Source of the DNA: Planctomycetota bacterium
Lineage (GTDB): Bacteria; Planctomycetota; Planctomycetia; Pirellulales; Pirellulaceae
Direction of reading: 5' to 3'
NCBI GenBank assembly: GCA_029979005.1
Contig: JAPOIJ010000016.1
Location: 1-49,515, forward strand
Length of the DNA: 49,515 bases
This document shows positions 35,134 to 44,468 of this stretch, piece by piece (position 1 is the first letter of the stretch; each line of letters opens with the position of its first letter). A model generated the notes under the pieces. The model ran no database searches, had not been told where the DNA came from, and saw only the letters and a program-made list of their open reading frames with translations. The translations under genes and the position numbers were made by a program.

Positions 35134-37401
35134 TCAAAGTTCATCCGGAAGCAACCCGGCAAAGCAAAGTGCTGCTGAAAAATGTTTCCCTTGCTTTTGA
35201 TAGACGCCACCCATGATCTGCAAGGTCGCCTCTTTTTGTTGCTCATTCAAATTCATCTGCCAAAGGGCCTTGCACATCTCATAGCTCAATTCAGTTTTTT
35301 CGAGTTCGATATAGATCTTTGCCAATTGAGCGAGAGCGCGGATTTTCCATTGATCATCTTCGTCCGTTAAAGAACTTAACGTATTGATGGACGCGTTGTA
35401 GAGTTCAGAATCTTTTTGGAGCATGGCCAATTCAAAAACAATTCTGCGTTGCCACACTCCGATATCTGGCTTCGACAGTGCACCAATGTACATTTCTCTC
35501 GCTCTGTCTCGAAAACCAAGATTCGCGTAACTTAAACCGGCGACGTAACAATCCACAAATGAAATACACTGCTTCGAATCGATCGCGCTAACAGCTTCAA
35601 GTAGGCGGGCCCGTTCTCGCGCCAGTTCGCTTTTATTCTTCAACCCAATCGAACGAGCATAAGAACCTAAAAAAGCAGCGATGGAACTCTCGGTTGTCAG
35701 CTTGGGAATCCATTTTCTATTTCGGAAAAGACTATCGTTACAAGTAAAGGGATCTTTATTTAGTAAATACGACCTGGCAAGGTTTAAGGTCGACATCGTC
35801 TTTTGATGAGTTGTAATGGCCGTGGCCAGGCCCCGATGTGATGAGCGAATCGCTTCTTTTAGATCACCCTTCGAAATTTCGAGTTCACTTAGCAAACAGT
35901 AGGAACTGGATTTAATATCTGCATCCCGTGTTTGGTCAATCGCACTGTAGAGCATTGGGATTGCCTCTTCGGATCGATCGAGCAAGAGATTCAATTTCGC
36001 TAAATTAAAAAATAATTTTGCATTAATTTCGCCGGTTGGATTCGTTTGAGAAAGCTCCTGAAACAGATTGGTCGCAACGTCGTAGTCTTGCTCAATAATG
36101 GATAATCCAGCACGAGAGAGCAGGGAAGACTTTCGGTATTCAGTTTCACTATATTCTATTTCAAAACGCTGAAATGCTCGGTTCGCCGCATCGTAACGAA
36201 ACTGGCAGGTATCTGCTTCTCCTGCTTCGGCCTCACTTACGACAGTGATGGTGCTGTCCTTCTGATACCAGACCAACTGGTGAGGAATCAAAATTTCGTC
36301 TAATAAAACTCCAATCGAAACTGAGTCTAAGACAACCGCTCGTGATCGCCCTCGCAAAGCCTCTTTTGCTTGACTACTAAATTTCATTTCCAACTTAGAA
36401 CGGGCCGCCACCTCACCCAGTACATTCAAAATCGGCTGGACGCTGGTTGATACAGAAGCCGTAATCGTCGTCGCCAGATTCGTTGGCCGCTGGAGGAGAG
36501 ACAGAGAAAATGAGCCCATCCCGTTGAGGAGTCTCGGTTGTTGGGATACCGGATCATCGACTCTTTCAAGAAAGCTCTCTGGGTCTGGTATTGGAGTATC
36601 CACGGCCACCGACAAAGGCCGCAATAAATCAAACGACGCCAACAAAAATCCACCAACGCTGGAAAACTCAGCAAATTCTTCCTGATCTTCCGCTATCTTT
36701 TCAGGAGAATTGTCACTACGGAAATAGGAAACGTCGTTAAGAGCGATAGTCTCCAATATTTTGGCCCATTGGAAAGCAACACGCGATTTCATTGAATCAG
36801 GTAAATCCGGATAGAAATCAATTTTCAGCATTTCACTCGAAACAAGATCGATGGCTTCGACCATCCGTCCTTGAAACGCCAATACCCGGGAACAACCAAC
36901 GGTCGCTAGAAGCTTATGATTTTCATTTTTCCCGGCCTGAAAAATGGCGTCGTGATACGCATGCGAAGCCGAGTAATAGTCGCTACTTAATTCATAGCAA
37001 ATCGCTTTTCTGAGGAGCATCGAACTGCCGCCGCTACCAAATTCTTTCTCAAATTTCTGGTAGTTCCCCAAAGCCAAGGGGTAATTGCCGGCTATAAGAT
37101 AGTGATCTCCATGTTGCAGTAGAGTAACCGACGGCTCCGTTGACAAAGCCGAGCCGGATTCATTCCCCGACTCGCCATTCGCTTTGGGTGGTACACCGCC
37201 ACTTAAACCAGCAACTTGTCCAGGATCACCAACAAATGGACGGGGATTTCCCAGCTCATCCATTCCGATCTGCGTTATTTTTGACTCGCCGGGGTCTTCC
37301 GATTGATCAGGTTCACTCGAAAACATCTTGAGACACAGGATTCCGGCAAGGCTTCCGCATAAGAACAGCGTGGCAAATTTCCACAATTGAAGTTGTTGCA
37401 T
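35134..37401 (-). CDS. membrane protein with TPRs and an STN-like domain
   Basis: A 755-residue protein with N-terminal membrane helix (KFATLFLCGSLAGILCLKMF), an outside region with several TPR-like repeats, a central STN-like domain (~318-385: a LNVLGEVAARSKLEMKF helix, SVSIGVLLDEILIPHQLVWY, then STITVVSE) and further TPRs. STN modules normally occur at the N-terminus of secretins and TonB receptors, where they contact the inner-membrane machinery; here no secretin barrel follows. ATG at 37401 is one of several possible starts (ATG 37428, TTG 37500). First gene of a three-gene operon in the flagellar locus. Role unknown. Confidence 0.75.
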   Translation of the reverse strand: MQQLQLWKFATLFLCGSLAGILCLKMFSSEPDQSEDPGESKITQIGMDELGNPRPFVGDPGQVAGLSGGVPPKANGESGNESGSALSTEPSVTLLQHGDHYLIAGNYPLALGNYQKFEKEFGSGGSSMLLRKAICYELSSDYYSASHAYHDAIFQAGKNENHKLLATVGCSRVLAFQGRMVEAIDLVSSEMLKIDFYPDLPDSMKSRVAFQWAKILETIALNDVSYFRSDNSPEKIAEDQEEFAEFSSVGGFLLASFDLLRPLSVAVDTPIPDPESFLERVDDPVSQQPRLLNGMGSFSLSLLQRPTNLATTITASVSTSVQPILNVLGEVAARSKLEMKFSSQAKEALRGRSRAVVLDSVSIGVLLDEILIPHQLVWYQKDSTITVVSEAEAGEADTCQFRYDAANRAFQRFEIEYSETEYRKSSLLSRAGLSIIEQDYDVATNLFQELSQTNPTGEINAKLFFNLAKLNLLLDRSEEAIPMLYSAIDQTRDADIKSSSYCLLSELEISKGDLKEAIRSSHRGLATAITTHQKTMSTLNLARSYLLNKDPFTCNDSLFRNRKWIPKLTTESSIAAFLGSYARSIGLKNKSELARERARLLEAVSAIDSKQCISFVDCYVAGLSYANLGFRDRAREMYIGALSKPDIGVWQRRIVFELAMLQKDSELYNASINTLSSLTDEDDQWKIRALAQLAKIYIELEKTELSYEMCKALWQMNLNEQQKEATLQIMGGVYQKQGKHFSAALCFAGLLPDEL

Positions 37402-37441
37402 AGCGAACGTCTCTATCCAGCGGAACATCTCGCGAACATCC

Positions 37442-37461
37442 TCGATTCGATTACGAATCGA
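37442..37461. repeat. 8-bp inverted repeat, operator-like
   Basis: TCGATTCG and CGAATCGA separated by ATTA form a perfect 20-base interrupted palindrome upstream of the TPR-STN operon. Symmetry and position suit a dimeric transcription regulator, but no protein can be assigned. Confidence 0.5.
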
Positions 37462-37580
37462 AAACCCTAAGTCTCCACTTAATCCATAGCTTCTGCGCAA
37501 TCGTTAAAGTTGACTATCTCTGCTTATCGAGCCAAAAGCCTCGAAATCATAACCGCCATACTTCCGCTAGCAAGGATTAT

Positions 37581-37592
37581 GCGGGTTCCCGC
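37581..37592 (+). repeat. 12-mer GCGGGTTCCCGC before flgM
   Basis: Second copy of the 12-mer at 18871-18882, here oriented towards flgM-fliC. Flanks CAAGGATT and ATCAA are also shared, with two-base differences in spacing. In both places it follows a start codon (ATG or TTG), so it may encode MRVPA instead of being a regulatory site. Confidence 0.4.
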
Positions 37593-37701
37593 GGATCAAA
37601 AAGACCCAAAAGCCGATCTCAATTTTTTTTTTGCTTTATGGGGGCAAGTTTCTGGAAAGCCCTTCGATAACCCGCATGTCGGAAGAATATTAGAGGCAAC
37701 T

Positions 37702-37959
37702 ATGGAAATTTATAATCACGGCAACAATCCACGCGATCGTTTTCAGATCAACAATTCCAGCTCCAAGCCGGACACGGTTGAAAACGGAAAAGAGGTCGAT
37801 CGTGCGGATGAGGTTAAACCGAGTCAACTTCTAGAAAGTCTAGAAGGCGACTTGAATGTTCGTGAACGTTTACTTGTTGAGATTCAGGCAAAAGTCCAGG
37901 CGGGTGAGTACTCAACTCGCGCCGCTGCGGAGTCCGCCGCTCAGAACATTGTTGACTAA
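37702..37959 (+). CDS. flgM: FlgM-like anti-sigma factor
   Basis: An 85-residue protein preceded by AGAGG. The N-terminal half is polar and looks unfolded, and the C-terminal helices LLESLEGDLNVRERLLVEIQ and KVQAGEYSTRAAAESAAQNI match the sigma-28-binding tail of FlgM (VRERVLKIKAAIASGEY-type). Its place in front of fliC fits control of late flagellar genes: FlgM is exported once the hook is complete, freeing sigma-28. A longer frame from 37579 or 37510 exists, but no similarity supports it. The sigma-28 gene is not in the window. Confidence 0.7.
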   Translation: MEIYNHGNNPRDRFQINNSSSKPDTVENGKEVDRADEVKPSQLLESLEGDLNVRERLLVEIQAKVQAGEYSTRAAAESAAQNIVD

Positions 37960-38064
37960 AACTGAAGACGACAAAGCTCAGAGGGAAGGATCCCGAAATT
38001 TTGTCCAAGGATGCAAGACTTTTTACCCCCCAAAACCAACACATTTTAATCGGAGCCCGCTCAC

Positions 38065-39474
38065 ATGTTAGGCATTCAAAACAACGTTAGTGCTCTTAAC
38101 GCACAACACAACTTAGGCCGTTCACAAAACAGCCTAAATACCTCGATCGAACGACTTTCGTCTGGTTTCAAGGTCAACCGTGGTGCTGATGGACCAGCGG
38201 CCTTGGTTATTTCTGAGAAGCAGCGAGCTCAGATCGCTGGTTTGAAGGCTGCCATCGACAATACTGACAAAGCGGTTGCGGTTGTTCAGACTGCAGAGGG
38301 TGCTCTTACTGAGATCAACAGTCTTTTGGTAAAGGCTCGATCACTTTCGATCGATTCAGCGAACACGGGTGTTAATGATGCAGACGCACTTGCTGCGAAC
38401 CAAGCTGAGATCGACAACGTTTTGGATACGATCAATCGTATCGCTGCAAACACACAGTTTGGCGATTCCAACCTACTTGACGGATCTTCAGGATTGCAGG
38501 GAACCGCAAGTGACACTGACGTAACTTTCTTGAAAGCAACTTCAGATACTTCTGCTGGCTCTTACGCCGTTGCAGTTACGACTGTTGCTGAGCGAGCTAA
38601 CGCGACTGCTGGAACTGCTCAAACAACTAACTTGGCCGCTGCTGAAACGCTTACCGTTAACGGTGTTAGCATTTCTCTCAACGCTGGCCTTGATCAAAAC
38701 GCGGTTGTTTCGCGGATTAACGAATTCACCGGACAAACTGGTGTTGTTGCTGCTGTAGTCGGTGGTGCAACTCAATTGCGAACCGAATCTTTCGGAACCG
38801 CTGCAACCATTGATGTCATCTCTGACACTGCTGCTGCCGCTACAAGTTCTGGATTCGGAACAACACTTGTTCAGGATTCAGGTGTCAATGTCGCTGGTAC
38901 CATCGGTGGTAACGCCGCAACAGGAAGCGGAGCGGTTTTGACCGGATCTGCAGGTGCCTCACAGGGCATCATGGTTAGCATCGCAGAAGATGCCGCTAAC
39001 CTTACACAGACTGTAACCGGTGCACAGGGCAACATTACAATTGCTGACAACTCTTTGATCTTCCAGATTGGTGCCAACCAGAATCAAACCGTTTCGATCT
39101 CGATTGATTCAGTTGATTCAACTGGCTTGGGAATCGGTGTTGCTGGCAACCAGTTCACTAACTTGAACGAAATCAGTGTTACTTCGGCTTCAGGTGCTCA
39201 AGATTCGATCGGTATCATTGATGCTGCAATTGATGAGATTTCAACCCTTCGTGGAACACTCGGTGCTTTCCAGGGTAACACTCTGGAGTCAACCGCGACC
39301 AACATGCGTTCAACACTTGAAAACACTGTAAATGCAGAATCTGTTATTCGCGATACCGATTTCGCTGAAGAGATCTCGAAGTTCACCAACAGCCAGGTTT
39401 TGGTTCAGGCAGGTGCTTCTGTTCTTTCAAGTGCAAACCAGTCTTCTCAGTTGATCCTTTCACTACTTGGCTAA
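38065..39474 (+). CDS. fliC: FliC, flagellin
   Basis: A 469-residue flagellin with the conserved D0/D1 ends: MLGIQNNVSALNAQHNLGRS, INRLSSG-like SIERLSSGFKVNRGADGPAA at the start, and DFAEEISKFTNSQVLVQAG plus SSQLILSLLG at the end. The central part is variable, with a flagellin-IN-like segment (AETLTVNGVSISLNAG). Codon use is more biased (many GCT, GTT, GGT) than in the neighbours, as expected for a highly expressed gene. GGAG lies 13 bases before the ATG. It is followed by a strong terminator. Confidence 0.97.
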   Translation: MLGIQNNVSALNAQHNLGRSQNSLNTSIERLSSGFKVNRGADGPAALVISEKQRAQIAGLKAAIDNTDKAVAVVQTAEGALTEINSLLVKARSLSIDSANTGVNDADALAANQAEIDNVLDTINRIAANTQFGDSNLLDGSSGLQGTASDTDVTFLKATSDTSAGSYAVAVTTVAERANATAGTAQTTNLAAAETLTVNGVSISLNAGLDQNAVVSRINEFTGQTGVVAAVVGGATQLRTESFGTAATIDVISDTAAAATSSGFGTTLVQDSGVNVAGTIGGNAATGSGAVLTGSAGASQGIMVSIAEDAANLTQTVTGAQGNITIADNSLIFQIGANQNQTVSISIDSVDSTGLGIGVAGNQFTNLNEISVTSASGAQDSIGIIDAAIDEISTLRGTLGAFQGNTLESTATNMRSTLENTVNAESVIRDTDFAEEISKFTNSQVLVQAGASVLSSANQSSQLILSLLG

Positions 39475-39500
39475 ATCAACCGAGAAAACATGAGATTAAC

Positions 39501-39523
39501 AGCTTCATTGAACCGATGAAGCT
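39501..39523 (+). terminator. hairpin downstream of fliC (first)
   Basis: AGCTTCAT (39501-39508) pairs perfectly with ATGAAGCT (39516-39523) around a seven-base loop, 27 bases after the fliC stop. There is no T tract, so it may stabilise the mRNA 3' end instead of terminating. A further GCTCCC/GGGAGC stem (39542-39557) follows. Confidence 0.6.
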
Positions 39524-39575
39524 TTAGGATAAAAGAACTGGGCTCCCTGCGGGGAGCTGGTTCAACACAGCGACG

Positions 39576-39613
39576 ATGAAAGTCGGCCTCGGCCAACTTT
39601 CATTGTTTCGTTT
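39576..39613 (+). terminator. intrinsic terminator of fliC
   Basis: ATGAAAGT (39576-39583) pairs with ACTTTCAT (39596-39603), with an inner GGC/GCC extension, followed by a T-rich run (39604-39613). Together with two hairpins upstream it forms a triple stem-loop 3' region, which probably protects the abundant flagellin mRNA and insulates fliD. Confidence 0.8.
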
Positions 39614-39661
39614 AATAAGATAAGAAAAAGTTTCTATTCCCTAGCCGCTGGGAGAAATTAT

Positions 39662-41638
39662 ATGTTTTCCATTGATGGACTCGTCAGTGGGCTCGACACC
39701 ACGTCGATCATCGAAGGACTGGTCTCCCTTCAAAAATCTCAGGTCGACCGCCTGAATGTCAAGAAAAGTGAAATTCTGACAGAACAGGCTGCATTTCAGG
39801 GCGTCGAAGCGCGTCTCCTCTCGCTTAAGTCCAGCATGAGCCAGCTCAACCGCTCATCGGGCTCAGTCTTTGATCAAACCACCGCATCATCAAGCGACGA
39901 GTCTATCCTGACAGTGACTTCTCAGTCGAAGGCAATTCCCGGGTCTTACAACGTTCGAGTTAATTCCCTGGCAAGAGCCCATCAAATTGGCTCTCAAGGT
40001 TTTAGTGATCCTTCAACGACAATCTCCACCGGTACTATTTCATTCCAGGTCGGCGACCGCGCCGCGGCTGAGATTACAATTGATTCCTCCAACAATACGG
40101 TGGATGGATTGGTCAATGCCATCAACACCCAATCAGACGATGTCTCAGCGTCGATCGTTTTTGATCAAGCTAACTCGGCAAATCGAATTCTTCTGACATC
40201 GAAGTACACTGGCGAAGCCAACGAAATCAATGTCACGAACAATCTAGTGACACCAACAGGTTCTGAAGTACTTCCTGATTTTTCCGGAGCGGCTATTCAA
40301 GACGCAGCGAACGCCCAACTCCAACTTGGCTCGGGCGCGGGGGCCATTGTGGCTGAGTATGATTCCAATGTGATTGATGGATTGATCGACAATGTCACCT
40401 TAAACCTGGAGTCGGCAGACGCTTCGAAAGATATCAACATAAAAGTTACGCGCGACACCGACTCAGCCAAAACCGCAATCGAAGGATTTGTCGAAAGCTA
40501 CAATTCGATGATCCAATATATTGATGACCAGACCGCTTTCAATACTTCAACCAACACTGCCAGTCCGCTACTTGGAAATCGCACAGTTTCCACCCTGAAA
40601 ACAACCTTGAGCTCCATGGTGACCGAGAGCGTCCCCGGCCTATCTTCGTCTGTCAACCGTTTCTCACAACTCGGAATCGACATTGATAATTCTGGAAAAC
40701 TAATTATTAATTCGGCCGAACTTGAAAGTGCGTTACAAGGCAACACCGATGGAATTGAGCCGACAGACATCCAACGTGTTTTTGGAATGAGTGGTGTGAG
40801 TGACAATTCCGGCGTAAGCTTTCTACTGGGTAGTACTCGCACCAAAGCCAGTTCGTCAGCCTACCAGGTCGATATTTTGCAGGCTGCGGAACGGGGTTCG
40901 GTTACTGCAACCAGTGCGCTCGATTCTTCGATCGTCATTGATTCCTCGAACAACCAAATTCAACTTTCCATCGACAGCCTCGAAACTGACACCATCACAC
41001 TGGAATCGGGGACCTACACCCAGGAAGAATTGGCGAGTCACCTCCAATCCAGAATCAATGGGATTGATACTCGTGACTTCGATGATGTTGATATCTCTCT
41101 GGAATCGGGGTTTCTCGAAATCACTTCGCAGAGATACGGACGTTCGTCAGAAATATCCGCTATTTCAGGGACGGCCAGCAGCATCCTTGGATTCGATGGA
41201 ACTGAAACGGGCGTAGGGCAAGACGTTGCCGGTTCTTTCATTGTCGATGGCGTTGTCGAAACAGCCACGGGAACGGGACGCGTCCTGATTGGTGACTCCG
41301 ACAATGACAATACAGCTGACCTTCAAGTCCGAGTCACCTTAACTTCAACGCAGGTCTCTGGCGGAGTTGAAGCCAATCTGGATGTCTCTCGCGGCATCAG
41401 TTCATCGCTTGATAAATATTTTGGCGAACTACTCGATGCCAGCGTTGGTACGATCAAGACTGCTGAAGAGGACTTTACGCTGAGAATCGAATCGCTCGAT
41501 GCTTCCATCGCACGAGTGAACGCAATCAGCGAATCAAAAACGGAGGACTTGATCGCTCAGTTCACCGCGTTGGAAAGGGTACTGAGCGACCTACAGGGTA
41601 CCAGCAGTTTTCTAACCAGCCAGCTGGCATCGCTTTAG
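39662..41638 (+). CDS. fliD: FliD, filament cap protein
   Basis: A 658-residue protein, longer than the 470-residue enterobacterial cap. The N-terminal FliD domain is MFSIDGLVSGLDTTSIIEGL followed by a coiled-coil segment; the middle carries flagellin-IN-like repeats (ITIDSSNNTVDGLVNAINTQ; a second, similar unit at IVIDSSNNQIQLSIDSL); the C-terminal domain has ERVLSDLQGTSSFLTSQLAS, typical of FliD ends. GGGAG sits 8-12 bases before the ATG. It caps the filament and folds exported flagellin. Confidence 0.95.
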   Translation: MFSIDGLVSGLDTTSIIEGLVSLQKSQVDRLNVKKSEILTEQAAFQGVEARLLSLKSSMSQLNRSSGSVFDQTTASSSDESILTVTSQSKAIPGSYNVRVNSLARAHQIGSQGFSDPSTTISTGTISFQVGDRAAAEITIDSSNNTVDGLVNAINTQSDDVSASIVFDQANSANRILLTSKYTGEANEINVTNNLVTPTGSEVLPDFSGAAIQDAANAQLQLGSGAGAIVAEYDSNVIDGLIDNVTLNLESADASKDINIKVTRDTDSAKTAIEGFVESYNSMIQYIDDQTAFNTSTNTASPLLGNRTVSTLKTTLSSMVTESVPGLSSSVNRFSQLGIDIDNSGKLIINSAELESALQGNTDGIEPTDIQRVFGMSGVSDNSGVSFLLGSTRTKASSSAYQVDILQAAERGSVTATSALDSSIVIDSSNNQIQLSIDSLETDTITLESGTYTQEELASHLQSRINGIDTRDFDDVDISLESGFLEITSQRYGRSSEISAISGTASSILGFDGTETGVGQDVAGSFIVDGVVETATGTGRVLIGDSDNDNTADLQVRVTLTSTQVSGGVEANLDVSRGISSSLDKYFGELLDASVGTIKTAEEDFTLRIESLDASIARVNAISESKTEDLIAQFTALERVLSDLQGTSSFLTSQLASL

Positions 41639-41696
41639 AATCAAACAAAGGCAATAGCCGAGCAAGAATATATTTCTGTTTAAAAGGATGTAAACC

Positions 41697-42107
41697 ATGG
41701 CGTATCAAAGTGATCAAGTGCTCGACAATATGATCAAGGGACTTTCAAGAATCGATATGCTACTGGTCCTTTACGACCGCACGATCGCTTCACTGGAGGC
41801 AGCTAAATCAGCCAAAGAAGCAAGCGATGCAAAAATGCAGCAACAGTATGGCTATGAAGCAAATAAGTTAATCATGGGAATTCACAGTGGTCTGGACACT
41901 GATAAATACCCAATGGCTGTCGATGTCGCCCGATTGTTGCACTTCATCATGACGAGAATCGAACAGCAGAACTTTTCCGACGCGATCAAGTTCACAAAAC
42001 AACTTCGCGAAAGCTATGCCCAAATCCGGGATCAAGCGGTTCAACTTGAATCCAAGGGAGAGATTCCGCCAATCATCCAATCCAGCGGTGTGAATACCAT
42101 CGCTTAA
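41697..42107 (+). CDS. fliS: FliS, flagellin export chaperone
   Basis: A 136-residue four-helix protein. Helical blocks MIKGLSRIDMLLVLYDRTIA and YPMAVDVARLLHFIMTRIEQ fit FliS (LLxxLYDxxI is the signature). It follows fliD by 58 bases and has AAAGGATG as ribosome-binding site. It binds the C-terminus of flagellin in the cytoplasm. Confidence 0.92.
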   Translation: MAYQSDQVLDNMIKGLSRIDMLLVLYDRTIASLEAAKSAKEASDAKMQQQYGYEANKLIMGIHSGLDTDKYPMAVDVARLLHFIMTRIEQQNFSDAIKFTKQLRESYAQIRDQAVQLESKGEIPPIIQSSGVNTIA

Positions 42108-42260
42108 GTTTATCTCGACATCATCCTCGGCTGGTTGGCCTGATCCAGTGAAATAGCGTTTCAGATCTCGTGCAATTAGCTCAACAGCCGGTGATGGTTC
42201 TTTCGCGGCGCTCGATTCACAGATTTTCCAGCGTCTTGTTTCACTAATCAATGGATTGTT

Positions 42261-44171
42261 ATGTGTGGAATTCTGGGCATCATTACCGGCCCTACTGGCG
42301 AATCACTGGATGAATCGCGAGTACTTAAAATGCGCGACACGATGAAGGATCGTGGACCCGACGGATCCGGTTATTTCCGTCATGCCCAGATTACACTAGC
42401 CCATCGCCGACTCGCCATTCGCGACATCGAACATGGTCAACAGCCATGGATTTCTCAAAACGGTAAATACGCCTTTGTTTACAACGGGGAAATCTACAAT
42501 GACGATGAAATTGCCAAGTCCCTCTCGGAAAACGGCATCGAACTTCGCACCCAATGTGACACTGAGGTTTTAGCAGAAGCCTGGTCGCTATGGGGTAGGA
42601 AGTGCATTGATCGGATCCGCGGCATGTTCGCCTTTGCAGCCGTTGAACTCCGGACCGGCAAAACCTGGCTGGTACGCGATCGCCTTGGGATGAAGCCGCT
42701 ATTCTATGCTGCGATTGAAGGTGACTTTGTCTTCGCAAGCTCAATCGCGGCCATCAGAATGCATCCTCGCTTTACATCTCAACCCAATTTGGCGACCCTC
42801 TCTCACTACCTTCAAACGCTTAGAATTACCCTGGGAAGAGACACTGTTTTTCAGGGCATCTCCACATTATTGCCGGGTGAAATCGTCAGCTTTCAGTATC
42901 CGGATCTGAACAGTGAATTTTACTGGGTGCCTCCGACCCAAGCGACAAAGCCTTCGGTCAGTTTTGAAGATGCAGCATCCCAACTTGGAGAATCGCTAAA
43001 ACAAACAGTTCAGCAACACCTAAAGAGCGATGTGACTGTCGGTATGATGATGAGTGGAGGCGTAGATTCCAACACACTAGCGACTTTGGTGAGACAGCAA
43101 TCCGGTAGCAAGATGACAGGTGTCTGCGGGGGAGGCGTCAACAATCCACCGACAAACGAATCGGGGAGTGATTTTGAATTTGCACGCTCCTGCGCCTCGC
43201 ACCTTGATTTTGATTATTCGGAAGTCCGTATCACCAGCGAACAATATCGTGATAGCTGGCAATCTCTCGTTGGCAAACTTCAATCGCCTTTGGCAACGCC
43301 AACCGACACAATCATCTTTAATATTGCAAAACACTTAAAACAGTTTTGTGGAGTAGCGCTGGGAGGTGAAGGTGCTGATGAAGCGTTTTGTGGTTACGCG
43401 ATACAACATTGGTCCGGCAATGACTATGACCGTGCCAGAGGTACAAGCAAACTAAATGAGCAACAACAGCTCGAATTTCAAAATGGTCTAAACCAGCAAT
43501 ACGGCAGAGACAATTTCAATTCTCTAGCCGAACATTATCTGGCATCCAATGGCCTCATTCCATGGAGTGCACAACAAGCACTTTTCCGACCAGAATATTA
43601 CACCGACGAGATCCCACAACTGATCACCTCACATTACCAGCAAATGTTCGAGACCCAGGGTGACATCCCCACGGCAGAGAAGTACGCTGGCGTGCTTATT
43701 AGCGTGAATCTTGAAAGCCTCCTGCGACGCCTTGACACCGCAACCATGGCGGCCAGTCTCGAAGCCCGAGTGCCCTATGCGGACCATGTCATTATTGAAA
43801 ATGCGGTACAGCTTCCGCACCAATACAAAATTGACCTCGCACCGGACGAAGCCTCCCCATGGCTGAGTTCACTCGCTTTATCTGAACGAGGCAGTCTTCG
43901 TTCCAAACGAATCTTAAGATCCGTCGCATCCGACCTCCTGCCCGCCCAACTCGCACAGCGTCCTAAAATGAGCTTTCCAACGCCGTTACCGCAATGGTTG
44001 AGTTCCGATTGGCAGCCATGGATCAAAGAGAAACTCGAACGTAGTGATTTCGCAAACACGCTCTTTCGTCCCGAAGCTCTAGCTGAAGTCACAAACTTTC
44101 CAGATCGGATTTCGTTATGGAAATGGCCACTCATCAACACCATTCTTTGGGGCGATCAATGTTTCAATTAA
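42261..44171 (+). CDS. asnB: asparagine synthetase (glutamine-hydrolysing)
   Basis: A 636-residue protein with N-terminal class II glutamine amidotransferase domain starting MCGILGI, where Cys2 is the nucleophile, and conserved RGPDGSG, AHRRLAIRD and YNGEIYND. The C-terminal synthetase domain has the PP-loop SGGVDS (265-270) and the LRRLDTATMAASLEARVPY block. Full length. It converts Asp, Gln and ATP to Asn; related enzymes act in polysaccharide modification, so a role in surface sugar or amide formation is also possible. It sits between fliS and an HDOD gene, with a strong terminator behind it. Confidence 0.92.
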   Translation: MCGILGIITGPTGESLDESRVLKMRDTMKDRGPDGSGYFRHAQITLAHRRLAIRDIEHGQQPWISQNGKYAFVYNGEIYNDDEIAKSLSENGIELRTQCDTEVLAEAWSLWGRKCIDRIRGMFAFAAVELRTGKTWLVRDRLGMKPLFYAAIEGDFVFASSIAAIRMHPRFTSQPNLATLSHYLQTLRITLGRDTVFQGISTLLPGEIVSFQYPDLNSEFYWVPPTQATKPSVSFEDAASQLGESLKQTVQQHLKSDVTVGMMMSGGVDSNTLATLVRQQSGSKMTGVCGGGVNNPPTNESGSDFEFARSCASHLDFDYSEVRITSEQYRDSWQSLVGKLQSPLATPTDTIIFNIAKHLKQFCGVALGGEGADEAFCGYAIQHWSGNDYDRARGTSKLNEQQQLEFQNGLNQQYGRDNFNSLAEHYLASNGLIPWSAQQALFRPEYYTDEIPQLITSHYQQMFETQGDIPTAEKYAGVLISVNLESLLRRLDTATMAASLEARVPYADHVIIENAVQLPHQYKIDLAPDEASPWLSSLALSERGSLRSKRILRSVASDLLPAQLAQRPKMSFPTPLPQWLSSDWQPWIKEKLERSDFANTLFRPEALAEVTNFPDRISLWKWPLINTILWGDQCFN

Positions 44172-44248
44172 ACATCACGTTTCCACCATCCAACGGCTCT
44201 AAAACCGGATAATCCGCAAATCAATTACAAGTAGCAATTCGAAGGATT

Positions 44249-44271
44249 CGGACAGAAGTTTGTCCGTTTTT
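44249..44271 (+). terminator. intrinsic terminator of asnB
   Basis: CGGACA (44249-44254) pairs with TGTCCG (44261-44266) across the six-base loop GAAGTT, followed directly by five T (44267-44271). Located 78 bases after the asnB stop. Confidence 0.85.
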
Positions 44272-44468
44272 AAAAAACAATTAACACACCCAGATTAAAA
44301 ATTCTTCGATTCAATTAATAGGAGCGACTAGGTGACGACGGCTGTTCGAAAAAACTGAAAACCAATCGCATCAGCGCTTTAGCATGGTCTATAATCTCGT
44401 AGTACGCATACTCAAATTCATTCTAATTCTTCATTAAGAATGCGTTCCTAATCCAGTCGGAAACTATT

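Larger units (their letters stand above)
37402..37701. other. divergent region, TPR operon / flgM
   Basis: About 300 bases. It contains TCGATTCG/CGAATCGA (37442-37461, four-base spacer), the 12-mer GCGGGTTCCCGC (37581-37592) and a ten-T tract (37623-37632). A longer open frame starting at TTG 37510 or ATG 37579 would extend the flgM-like gene; it contains the T tract. No promoter consensus is certain. Confidence 0.5.

Noticed and set aside
39614-39661. Sigma-28-like promoter before fliD (AAAGTTT ... GCCG)
   Set aside because: Spacing is one base short, the -10 match is poor, and the element overlaps the ribosome-binding site, so transcription would start practically at the ATG.
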